8,776 nt of DNA from Deltaproteobacteria bacterium (lineage in GTDB: Bacteria > Desulfobacterota > SM23-61), in NCBI GenBank assembly GCA_029857975.1, contig JAOUFX010000078.1:1-8776 (forward strand), read 5' to 3'. The notes below the pieces were generated by a model that saw only the letters and a program-made list of their open reading frames with translations, did not search any database and was not told the DNA's origin. Made by a program: the position numbers and the translations under genes. Of the stretch, positions 1-6,272 are shown piece by piece. Position 1 is the stretch's first letter. Each line of letters begins with the position of its first letter.

Positions 1-155
1 CCTTCGTCCAGGAGTTCCTTCACCGCCTCCTGAACGGCATGGCGGTCTTCATCGGGGAGCCCCTTGACGACATCCTTGATGTAATATTTTTTCTTGTCCC
101 CTTTGGATTTCTCCCGAAAAAATTCCCGTACTTTTTCTTTGGTATCGGCGCTCAT
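1..155 (-). CDS. dsrD: DsrD, dissimilatory sulfite reductase-associated protein (partial)
   Basis: This is the 5' part of dsrD. The 51 visible codons start at the ATG at 155-153 and run off the left edge of the window. The protein begins MSADTKEKVREFF, continues with a lysine-rich stretch and KYYIKDVVKGLPDEDR, and ends in the visible part with AVQEAVKELLDEG; this is the known DsrD N-terminus. The family is a small (about 75-80 aa) cytoplasmic winged-helix-like protein that stimulates sulfite reduction by DsrAB and does not appear to act as a DNA-binding regulator. The start lies 2 nt after the dsrB stop, so translation is probably coupled; the ribosome-binding site is only a G-rich stretch (GTGGGG) inside the end of dsrB. 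Presence of dsrD next to dsrAB is typical of reductive, sulfate/sulfite-respiring organisms and argues against an oxidative sulfur metabolism. Confidence 0.93.
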   Translation of the reverse strand, partial: MSADTKEKVREFFREKSKGDKKKYYIKDVVKGLPDEDRHAVQEAVKELLDE

Positions 156-157
156 TT

Positions 158-1219
158 TCAACCCCACTTAAATTGGGTAGTGGTCCGGAAAGTATTCGGG
201 GCCAGGGTAAAATCATCAATATGCTTGTCCGTAAATTCAATCCCTGTCAAGCGGAAGAATCTTTCCCAACCAACCCGATCAATCCATTCCCCCATGCGTT
301 CATGCTTGCGTCCATGCTTGGCGTAGGTCTCCACAATATTCTTAACCGCCGCTACCGTCTCCGGCCATCGCGGCGGGTTGTTGGGCAGGTAGGGGATGAC
401 TAATTTGGAAAACATGGGAGCGGAACGGGCGTTGGATACTTTTCCCCCCACCCAGATGGAAATGCCATCATTTTCTGCGTCGGCCAGGGGAAGAGCCGGA
501 CACACGGTATAGCAGTTACCGCAGTACATGCACTTTTCTTCGTTGATGACCACGCTCTTGGTCTTGGGGTCCGGACGGATGGCTCCGGTCGGACAGGATG
601 CTATGGTGGTGGGAATCTCGCAAACATTGGGAACCCGGGAATGGTCCGGCTTGGGGACGGTCCGGTGAATTCCCAGAATGGCGATGTCCGAACAGTGTAC
701 GGCGCCGCACATGTTCAAGCAGCAGGCCAAAGCGATTCGAACATGGGCAGGTAATTTCATGGTAACAAAATAATCATAGAGCTCATCCATGACCGCCTTC
801 ACGGGTCCGGAGGCATCTGTGGCTGGGGTGTGGCAATGAACCCATCCCTGCGTATGAACGATATTGGTTATGGAGTGCCCCGTTCCACCTACGGGATAGT
901 TTTTGCTCTTGAGCTCAGCAATGAGAGCATCCACCCTGTTTTTATCGGTTAAAAGAAATTCCACGTTATGGCGGCTGGTAAAGCGCAGGTAGCCACCGCA
1001 GTATTTATCGGCGATTTCGCAAATTTCCCGGATGTGGTCGGTGCTCAAGAGTCTTCCTGACCCCGCCCGAACCGTATAAAGCTCGTCCCCGGACTCCGCC
1101 ACGTGCTTCAGCAGCCCGGGCTTGAGAATCTCATGGTACTTCCATTTCCCGTAATTCTTCTGCATTAACGGCGGCATCAAATCTTTATAGTTAGGCGGTC
1201 CGATATCAGTTTTGGCCAT
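158..1219 (-). CDS. dsrB: Dissimilatory sulfite reductase beta subunit DsrB
   Basis: Complete 353-aa beta subunit of dissimilatory (bi)sulfite reductase, the cytoplasmic alpha2beta2 enzyme that reduces sulfite with DsrC as co-substrate. In Desulfovibrio structures the beta subunit carries the catalytically active siroheme coupled to a [4Fe-4S] cluster. The four ligands are visible as Cys129 (in [13 protein letters not shown]), Cys166, Cys167 and Cys171 (in [11 protein letters not shown]), with the same relative spacing as in the Desulfovibrio enzyme as I recall it. A ferredoxin domain follows: Cys209 (ASCPTGAI) and Cys230, Cys233, Cys236, Cys240 ([12 protein letters not shown]). The C-terminus ([13 protein letters not shown] ... 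TTTQFKWG) is the conserved DsrB tail. The protein is shorter than the Desulfovibrio homologue (about 381 aa), mainly at the N-terminus and in a loop before the ferredoxin motif. A strong AAGGAGGT lies 8 nt before the ATG, inside the end of dsrA; the gap to dsrA is 2 nt. Confidence 0.97.
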   Translation of the reverse strand: MAKTDIGPPNYKDLMPPLMQKNYGKWKYHEILKPGLLKHVAESGDELYTVRAGSGRLLSTDHIREICEIADKYCGGYLRFTSRHNVEFLLTDKNRVDALIAELKSKNYPVGGTGHSITNIVHTQGWVHCHTPATDASGPVKAVMDELYDYFVTMKLPAHVRIALACCLNMCGAVHCSDIAILGIHRTVPKPDHSRVPNVCEIPTTIASCPTGAIRPDPKTKSVVINEEKCMYCGNCYTVCPALPLADAENDGISIWVGGKVSNARSAPMFSKLVIPYLPNNPPRWPETVAAVKNIVETYAKHGRKHERMGEWIDRVGWERFFRLTGIEFTDKHIDDFTLAPNTFRTTTQFKWG

Positions 1220-1221
1220 GG

Positions 1222-2418
1222 CTACTTTACCTCCTTCTTGATCTCTTCGGGCCAGAAGAATACATAAGGGTTCGCCCGCGGGGCTTTGACCATCTGCGGA
1301 ATCGGCTTCAGTCCAACGGCCTTGAGGAAAGTCCGCATTCCCATCCGGTTGATCAACTCCCCCAGTCTTTCCCTGGATTTTCCGTTCTCATCCCACCAAT
1401 CCTGGATTTTTGCGATCAGTTCTTTCAATTCCTTATACGGGGGTTCCAGCTTCATGAAGGGCACGATCAGCGTAGAGAGTAAAGCGCCCTGCAGAATGGG
1501 GGCTTTGCCGCCGACCAGTATGGAAGCGCCTTTTTCTTTCCCCTGCCGCAGGGCCTTAGGCATCAGGTTGATGCAGTGCATGCAGCGGGTACAGTCCCCG
1601 TCTTCAATGGAAAGGGTCTTCCCTTTCTCATCCCAGGACATGCACTTCGTCGGACAAAGATCCGTAACCTCTTCCCGGATGTTCAGACCCGAGGCCGCAT
1701 ACGCCTGTACTTCCTTCTGATCGATCTGAATCTTCCCCCTCCAGGTCCCAATAATCGAACAATCCGCCCGGGCGATGGCCGCCACGCAATCGTTGGCGCA
1801 GGCCGAAACCTTGATCTTGAACTTGTAGGGGAACATGGGCCGGTGAATCTGGTCCTGCAACTCCATGGTAAGATTGTAACAAATATCCAGGCTGTCGATG
1901 CAGGCCCACTCGCAGCGCCCCGGCCCCACGCAGGCGCTGGGCGTCCGGAGGGCCGACCCGGACCCTCCTAAATCAAAACCGGCATCCGAAAGGTCATCAA
2001 AGCAGGGCTGAAGATTCTCCGTTTTGGTTCCCAAAAGAATAATGTCCCCGGTGGACCCATGCATGTTGGTCAAACCGCTGCCGTGCTTGTCCCAAACGTC
2101 GCACAGGGCCCGGAGGGCCTTCGTTGTATAAAACCATCCCGTCGGATGATTCACCCGCAAGGTGTGGAAGTGTTCCACGCCGGGGAATAGGTCGGGCCGG
2201 TCCGAGTATCTTCCGATCACGCCCCCGCCGTATCCCTTGACCCCCACGATTCCCCCGTGCTTCCAGTGCCCGATCTTTTCCTTGTAGGAAAGCTCGAGCT
2301 GACCCAAGAGATCCTGGGCCATGGGTTTCTTCTCCGCAGCCTGCTTAATGTCTTTCACGAAGCTCGGCCACGGCCCCTTTTCCAATTCATCCAATAGAGG
2401 GGTTTTTGGTTTCGCCAT
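1222..2418 (-). CDS. dsrA: Dissimilatory sulfite reductase alpha subunit DsrA
   Basis: First gene of the dsrABD operon; alpha subunit of the sulfite reductase that ends the sulfate-respiration pathway. From the ATG at 2418 it is 398 aa and opens [21 protein letters not shown], the standard DsrA N-terminus. An in-frame ATG at 2433 would add five residues (MEEKE), but it has no ribosome-binding site and its own bases form the GGAGG for the ATG at 2418. The siroheme/[4Fe-4S] motif is complete: Cys163-x5-Cys169 (CVGPGRC) and Cys207-x3-Cys211 (CANDC). The ferredoxin domain has Cys276, Cys279 and Cys282 (CTRCMHCIN); the usual fourth cysteine of the CxxCxxCxxxC pattern is absent, which is normal for DsrA, where a cysteine from the upstream CPTKC segment (255-259) completes the cluster. 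LSTLIVPF and [10 protein letters not shown] near the end are also typical. It is about 40 residues shorter than Desulfovibrio DsrA. Confidence 0.97.
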   Translation of the reverse strand: MAKPKTPLLDELEKGPWPSFVKDIKQAAEKKPMAQDLLGQLELSYKEKIGHWKHGGIVGVKGYGGGVIGRYSDRPDLFPGVEHFHTLRVNHPTGWFYTTKALRALCDVWDKHGSGLTNMHGSTGDIILLGTKTENLQPCFDDLSDAGFDLGGSGSALRTPSACVGPGRCEWACIDSLDICYNLTMELQDQIHRPMFPYKFKIKVSACANDCVAAIARADCSIIGTWRGKIQIDQKEVQAYAASGLNIREEVTDLCPTKCMSWDEKGKTLSIEDGDCTRCMHCINLMPKALRQGKEKGASILVGGKAPILQGALLSTLIVPFMKLEPPYKELKELIAKIQDWWDENGKSRERLGELINRMGMRTFLKAVGLKPIPQMVKAPRANPYVFFWPEEIKKEVK

Positions 2419-2426
2419 CTCTTTTT

Positions 2427-2431
2427 CCTCC
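2427..2431 (-). promoter_or_regulatory. Ribosome-binding site deciding the dsrA start
   Basis: GGAGG on the minus strand, 8 nt before the ATG at 2418. It overlaps the upstream in-frame ATG at 2433-2431, which itself is preceded only by an A/T-rich run. This makes 2418 the more likely start, and the encoded N-terminus agrees with known DsrA proteins. Confidence 0.8.
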
Positions 2432-2499
2432 ATTTTTTATTTCAATCACGCACTGAAAAAAATAATCCTTTGCTCTGTCCAAATCCTTTAAAAGTTTGG

Positions 2500-2509
2500 T
2501 CACCTCCTT
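2500..2509 (-). promoter_or_regulatory. Isolated strong Shine-Dalgarno-like site in the dsrA leader
   Basis: The minus strand reads AAGGAGGTGA here, ten bases complementary to the usual bacterial 16S rRNA 3' end. It lies about 80 nt upstream of the dsrA ATG. No ATG, GTG or TTG occurs at normal spacing after it; the nearest GTG overlaps the site itself. That GTG frame stays open for about 40 codons and overlaps the start of dsrA in another frame. It may be chance, a remnant, a ribosome standby site, or the signal for a leader peptide with an unusual start. Confidence 0.3.
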
Positions 2510-2510
2510 A

Positions 2511-2860
2511 AAATTTTTATTGGGACGCAGATTTTCGCAGATAAACGCAGATATATACTTTTTTGAATCCTTTTTATTTTTACCCAAATTGAGCGATTCT
2601 TTAAACCACAGAGAACATGGAGATTAATTGCATAGTTTAAAACAAAATAAGCTCAATCTTTTCTCTGTGCTCTCATATAATCAATTCCTCAGATAAAATG
2701 TTTCATTGTTTTCACTTAACGAGTGCACAGAGAAAAACAGCGAAAAGGAGTTTATTTCCTTGATTTATCTTAACTTTCCTCTGTGCCCTCTGTGGTAAAT
2801 CGCCTTTTTTAGGTTTTAATATCCAGAAAATCTGCATTCATCTGCGTCCAACAAGAAAAT
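2511..2860. repeat. Nested inverted-repeat element (CGCAGAT outer arms, CACAGAG inner arms)
   Basis: About 350 bp of non-coding DNA built as three nested inverted repeats around a centre near 2695. The outer arms are 2511-2552 (three copies of CGCAGAT spaced 10 bp apart) and 2831-2860. The middle arms are 2591-2625 (GCGATT, then ACCACAGAGAACATGGAGA) and 2775-2803, whose complement reads ACCACAGAGGGCACAGAGG. The inner arms 2659-2674 and 2721-2736 are complementary at 15 of 16 positions, enclosing a 46-nt loop. Short motifs of the CGCAGAT and ACCACAGAG kinds recur as dispersed intergenic repeats in many environmental bacterial genomes; that family statement is general knowledge. No transposase or credible ORF lies inside. 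It sits between the dsrA leader and the 3' side of the ATPase gene and may be a non-autonomous mobile or structural repeat. Confidence 0.75.
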
Positions 2861-2871
2861 TACTATACAAT

Positions 2872-2988
2872 AAATTTAATAGGACACAGATTTACGCAGA
2901 TAACCGCAGATAATTATTTTCTTTTTAGTTTATCCTGATAATCTATGTACATCCGTGTCCAAAAAGGAATTTCCTATACTATTAAATT
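2872..2988. repeat. Second inverted-repeat element with CGCAGAT arms
   Basis: The left arm (2882-2911) matches the outer left arm of the neighbouring element (2523-2552) at 27 of 30 positions. The right arm (2931-2961) is its imperfect complement, ending in CCGTGTCC against GGACACAG on the left. The outermost ends, AATTTAATAG near 2872-2882 and CTATTAAATT near 2978-2988, are also complementary. The whole would fold as one long imperfect hairpin. No coding potential is seen. It appears to be a simpler copy of the same repeat family. Confidence 0.7.
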
Positions 2989-3165
2989 GGAAAGGTGTCG
3001 CGAAGGCGCCTATCAACGATCAGGCAGAAGGTCCATTCAACCGGTGGCCTTTCTACTGTGTCTTCTAAAAAAATAGTTCTTTTTTAAAATTGCGGATGTG
3101 AATGTATTCGCTTCAAAGATCTCACTGTCCGAGCGCAAATCCCATTTTCATTATGATTGACTAAC

Positions 3166-3188
3166 CCTCTTGAAGTCAAGAGGTTTTT
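3166..3188 (+). terminator. Intrinsic-terminator-like hairpin on the plus strand
   Basis: A perfect 8-bp stem, CCTCTTGA with TCAAGAGG, a 2-nt AG loop as drawn (opening to about 4-6 nt in RNA), is followed directly by TTTTT. The T-run favours termination of plus-strand transcription, yet no plus-strand gene lies upstream. On the minus strand the same stem lacks a following T-run, so it would be a poor terminator for the ATPase gene, though it could still act as an mRNA 3'-end stabiliser. Confidence 0.45.
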
Positions 3189-3212
3189 AAAGTTGCTTGG
3201 CATCCAGCATGC

Positions 3213-3224
3213 GTCCCCGGGGAC
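3213..3224. repeat. Perfect 12-bp GC palindrome
   Basis: GTCCCCGGGGAC lies about 40 bp after the ATPase stop codon on that gene's strand. There is no T-run on either side, so it is not a standard terminator. It could strengthen 3'-end structure of the ATPase transcript or be chance. Confidence 0.35.
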
Positions 3225-3262
3225 AGGTCACCGTGCGAAAATCGAGAGAGAGTTTCTTCGCC

Positions 3263-5983
3263 TTATTTGAACACTGCCTTCCCCTGCCGCATTTTCTTTC
3301 TCAAAATGGCCTTGATCACTTCCATGGAAATAAATACGACCCCTCCAAAACTAAGAATGACCCGAAGGTCGGAAGTCGTCGGCTTGAGGATTTCAAAGGC
3401 TCCGCGGATCGATGGAATTTCAATCAATATGGCCGTAAGCACCACTTGAGACGCAACCGCCAGAATCAGCCATTTATGGGGAGGGACTTTGAAGATGCTG
3501 TAGCGCATCGAGCGGAAGTTGAGGGCGATGATGAGCTCGATGGCGATGAACAGAAAAAAGATCCCAGTCCGCGCATGTTGAATATCCGCCAGTTCGTGGA
3601 AGAAGAGATAGAAAAAGAAAGGGATCTCGATCACCAACGCTAAGAGCAAGAAGGCCTTCACGTCCCAGGAAAATACGCTTTCTTTAGGATCCCGCGGGGG
3701 TCTTTGCATGATATCAGGGTCTGGCGGTGAAATTCCCAGGGCTAGGGCAGGAAGCCCATCCGTTACCAGATTGATGAATAAAATGGCGGCCGGAAGGAGG
3801 GGAAGATACTCCGGCCCCATCATCAGCACGACTCCGCCGATGACGACGACTTCGGTAATATTACACCGAAGAAGGAAGGTAAGGTATTTTTTAATATTGT
3901 CATAAATCCACCTTCCCCGTTCAATGGCGCTCACGATGGTTGCGAAGTTATCGTCGCTCAGGACCATGTCGGCCGCTTCCTTGGTAACTTCACTCCCCGT
4001 GATGCCCATGGCGACTCCGATGTCCGCGTGTTTAAGGGCTGGAGCGTCATTAACCCCATCCCCGGTCATGGCCACCACTTCTCCCTTCTTCTTCCAAGCT
4101 TTCACGATCTTCAACTTATCCATGGGAGAAACCCGGGCATAGACGGTCACTTGATTTACGATTTTATCGAACTCTTCGTCCGACATTTTTTCCAGCTCAT
4201 CGCCTGTCAGTACGATGTCGCCTTCTTGGTAGATTCCGATTTCCCGGGCGACAGCCACGGCGGTCAATTTATGATCCCCCGTAATCATGATGGGTTTAAT
4301 ATGGACCTGTTTACAGGTTCTCACCGCTTCGACCGCCTCCTCCCGCGGGGGGTCCATCATTCCCACCAGGCCCAGAAAAACCAGATCCTGTTCTATACTG
4401 TCCTCTACCCCTATCTTTCCCTCGCCCACCTCTTGGTATGATACCCCCAGGACTCGCAGGGCGTCCTGGGCCATCTCTCCGTTAACTTTAAGGATCTTTG
4501 TTTTTTCTTCATCCCGGAGAGGTCTGACTTGATCCCCCTCTAAGATCGAAGAGCATTTCTCCAGGACGATCTCAGGGGCCCCCTTCATAAAGGCCCTTCT
4601 CTTCCCGTCCGGCATTTGATGGATGGTGGTCATTCTCTTTCTCTCCGAACTGAAAGGAATCTCTTCCACCCTCGGAGCTTCCGTTCTCATCTCCTTGGGA
4701 TGCAAACCCGCCTTCGCCGCCAAAACCACCAACGCCCCTTCCGTGGGGTCTCCTTTAACGATCCATTTTCCTTCTTTTTCCTCTAAAACAGCATCGTTGC
4801 ATAAAAGGCCTGCCTGTAGAAGCGTTTGGAAAGACGGATGGGTTGGGAAATGGGGTGAACCGGAAGAACGGAATTCTCCCTCTGGTTTATACCCCACGCC
4901 GGTGACCTCGACCGACAGCTCCCCGGTATAAATTCTCCGAATGGTCATTTCTCCTTTGGTCAGGGTCCCGGTTTTATCGGAGCAGATTACTGTCGTACAA
5001 CCAAGGGTTTCTACCGCCGGCATTTTTCTGATCAGGGCATTTTTTTTGGCCATCTGATGCATCCCGATGGCCAACGAACCCGTGACAATGGCAGCCAACG
5101 CCTCGGGAACCGCAGCCACGGCCAGAGCGACGGCGAACATGATCATGGTGATAACGAACCCTAAGTCCACCTTTCCTCCGATTGCCTCCCTTACGATGCT
5201 GATTCCCGCGACTAAAGCGCAGATGGAAAGGGTGATAATCCCGAGCCACTTTCCGATTTCCTCGGTTCGTTTCTCCAAAGGGGTCTTTTCCGTTTTGACG
5301 GTCGTCATTTCCTCGGCGATTTTCCCGAACTCGGTACTCATCCCCGTAGACGTGACGGCGGCCTTTCCCCGCCCATAGGTCACGGTCGTTCCTGTGAAAA
5401 TCATGTTCTTTCGATCGCTGACCCGAACATCGGCGAGTAATGGCTGGATATTCTTTCCCACGGGAACCGACTCCCCCGTTAGAGGAGCCTCATCGCACTT
5501 TAAAGAGTGGGCCTCGATCAGCCTGGCATCTGCGGGGATCTTATCCCCTGCCTCCAAGAGCAAGATGTCACCGGGAACAAGCTCCTTGGAAGGAACTTCC
5601 TCTTCTTTTCCTCCTCTCAGGGCAGTAATGGTGGGGGAGAGCATTTTCTTCAAAGCCTCGAGCGCCTTCTCCGCTCGATATTCCTGAATAAACCCCAGCA
5701 GGGCGCAGAAGATGACGATGACCAATATGAGCCCCGCGTCAAAGATCTCTCCGACCAGGGCCGAAAGCAAGGTTGCCGCGAGCAGGATAAGAATTAAGAC
5801 GTTTTTAAATTGATTCCAGAAAATGGTCCCAGGGGAGATTCCCTTTTCTTTTTTTAGTTCGTTGAAACCAAATCTTTCCAGCCGGCTTTTTATTTCCTCC
5901 GCGGAAAGACCCTGATGAGCGTCCGTATTCAATTCTCCCAACACTTGACCTACATCTATCGAATGCCAGGGTGAACCTTTCAT
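3263..5983 (-). CDS. Calcium-transporting P-type ATPase, type IIA (SERCA/PacL-like)
   Basis: Complete 906-aa membrane pump that couples ATP hydrolysis to export of Ca2+ (possibly also Mn2+). Order: N-terminal cation-ATPase domain (about 5-60), M1-M2 (61-102), actuator domain with TGES (169-172), M3-M4 (246-308), phosphorylation site DKTGTLT (Asp336), nucleotide-binding domain with FSSERKRM (444-451) and KGAPE (467-471), TGD (568-570), hinge GDGVNDAP (641-648), and M5-M10 (about 700-893). Residues matching both SERCA calcium sites are visible: Glu294 in M4 (PEALAA), Asn708 and Glu711 in M5, Asn738, Thr741 and Asp742 in M6 (NLVTDGLP), and Glu816 in M8 (IELIIALN). This supports a two-site SERCA-type pump rather than a one-site PMCA type, and rules out Na/K or heavy-metal pumps. 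M4 has PEALAA where SERCA has PEGLPA. AGGAG lies 10 nt before the ATG. It is preceded by terC on the same strand but separated by 289 bp and a candidate promoter, so it is probably its own transcription unit. Exact ion choice cannot be read from sequence. Confidence 0.95.
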   Translation of the reverse strand: MKGSPWHSIDVGQVLGELNTDAHQGLSAEEIKSRLERFGFNELKKEKGISPGTIFWNQFKNVLILILLAATLLSALVGEIFDAGLILVIVIFCALLGFIQEYRAEKALEALKKMLSPTITALRGGKEEEVPSKELVPGDILLLEAGDKIPADARLIEAHSLKCDEAPLTGESVPVGKNIQPLLADVRVSDRKNMIFTGTTVTYGRGKAAVTSTGMSTEFGKIAEEMTTVKTEKTPLEKRTEEIGKWLGIITLSICALVAGISIVREAIGGKVDLGFVITMIMFAVALAVAAVPEALAAIVTGSLAIGMHQMAKKNALIRKMPAVETLGCTTVICSDKTGTLTKGEMTIRRIYTGELSVEVTGVGYKPEGEFRSSGSPHFPTHPSFQTLLQAGLLCNDAVLEEKEGKWIVKGDPTEGALVVLAAKAGLHPKEMRTEAPRVEEIPFSSERKRMTTIHQMPDGKRRAFMKGAPEIVLEKCSSILEGDQVRPLRDEEKTKILKVNGEMAQDALRVLGVSYQEVGEGKIGVEDSIEQDLVFLGLVGMMDPPREEAVEAVRTCKQVHIKPIMITGDHKLTAVAVAREIGIYQEGDIVLTGDELEKMSDEEFDKIVNQVTVYARVSPMDKLKIVKAWKKKGEVVAMTGDGVNDAPALKHADIGVAMGITGSEVTKEAADMVLSDDNFATIVSAIERGRWIYDNIKKYLTFLLRCNITEVVVIGGVVLMMGPEYLPLLPAAILFINLVTDGLPALALGISPPDPDIMQRPPRDPKESVFSWDVKAFLLLALVIEIPFFFYLFFHELADIQHARTGIFFLFIAIELIIALNFRSMRYSIFKVPPHKWLILAVASQVVLTAILIEIPSIRGAFEILKPTTSDLRVILSFGGVVFISMEVIKAILRKKMRQGKAVFK

Positions 5984-6019
5984 GCGACTTTATCTCCTAC
6001 CATGGAAATTTCGCACTTC

Positions 6020-6119
6020 ATACAAACGTCTTAAATGAAGTAACATTACCCCCACCCTAACCCTCCCCCCTTGAGGGGGAGGGAGGGGTGGGGGGTAAAA
6101 TGATTTATTTCGTTTGTAT
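6020..6119. repeat. Large G/C-tract palindrome with G-quadruplex motifs on both strands
   Basis: The ends ATACAAACG (6020-6028) and CGTTTGTAT (6111-6119) are perfect inverted repeats. The core is a long stem: the C-rich arm at 6049-6070 has the pattern C5-A-C3-TAA-C3-T-C6, then a TTGA loop, then the G-rich arm at 6075-6095 with pattern G5-A-G3-A-G4-T-G6. The inner 9 bp pair perfectly and the rest nearly so. The plus strand fits a very stable G-quadruplex motif (single-base loops), and the minus strand reads G6-A-G3-TTA-G3-T-G5, a second one. Similar CCCTAACCCTCCCC palindromes occur as dispersed intergenic repeats in many bacteria, to my knowledge. It lies between the end of terC and the start of the ATPase gene, where it could end the terC transcript or form the ATPase 5' leader. 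Confidence 0.8.
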
Positions 6120-6122
6120 TAG

Positions 6123-6152
6123 TTTATAATGCCTTCAAGCAAAGATAATCAA
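6123..6152 (-). promoter_or_regulatory. Candidate sigma-70-type promoter for the calcium ATPase gene
   Basis: Reading the minus strand, TTGATT (6152-6147) is followed by an 18-nt spacer and TATAAA (6128-6123). Transcription would start around 6115 and give a leader of about 130 nt that includes the whole G/C palindrome. Both hexamers are imperfect and the region is AT-rich, so this is a candidate only. Confidence 0.4.
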
Positions 6153-6272
6153 ATGAGCCCATCCTGAATATTCGGGGTAATACCCAGAAGAGATATTAGC
6201 TCTGTTCTTGGAAAATTGGAGAAATTTGCTCAAATGGGGGTCAGCGAAAAAAATTAAGGGATGGCCGTCAAC

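Larger units (their letters stand above)
2989..3262. other. Gene-free stretch downstream of the ATPase gene
   Basis: I see no credible gene in this stretch. It contains a small plus-strand hairpin at 2994-3010 (GGTGTC and GGCGCC, pairing with G-U wobbles, loop GCGAA), an imperfect hairpin near 3028-3051, an A7/T6 stretch near 3067-3086, the terminator-like hairpin at 3166-3188 and a GC palindrome at 3213-3224. A minus-strand terminator for the ATPase gene with a proper T-run is not evident. Confidence 0.5.

Noticed and set aside
1271..1285. Missing fourth cysteine in the DsrA ferredoxin motif seen as a possible inactivating change
   Set aside because: This is the normal DsrA arrangement, in which a cysteine from the upstream CPTKC segment completes the cluster. 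The motif itself lies at about 1570-1595.
2387..2587. Minus-strand ORF of 66 codons overlapping the dsrA start
   Set aside because: Half of it translates the CGCAGAT repeat arm and the rest overlaps dsrA in another frame; its start has no ribosome-binding site. The strong Shine-Dalgarno-like site inside it is reported as a separate finding.
2521..2961. CRISPR array suggested by repeated CGCAGAT and CACAGAG units
   Set aside because: The units are short, unequal, arranged as inverted repeats and without regular spacers of 25-40 bp; no cas genes are present.
3197..3643. Plus-strand ORF of 148 codons at the ATPase 3' end
   Set aside because: It is antisense to the conserved M7-M10 part of the ATPase gene, has no family resemblance and low-complexity charged composition; a shadow frame.
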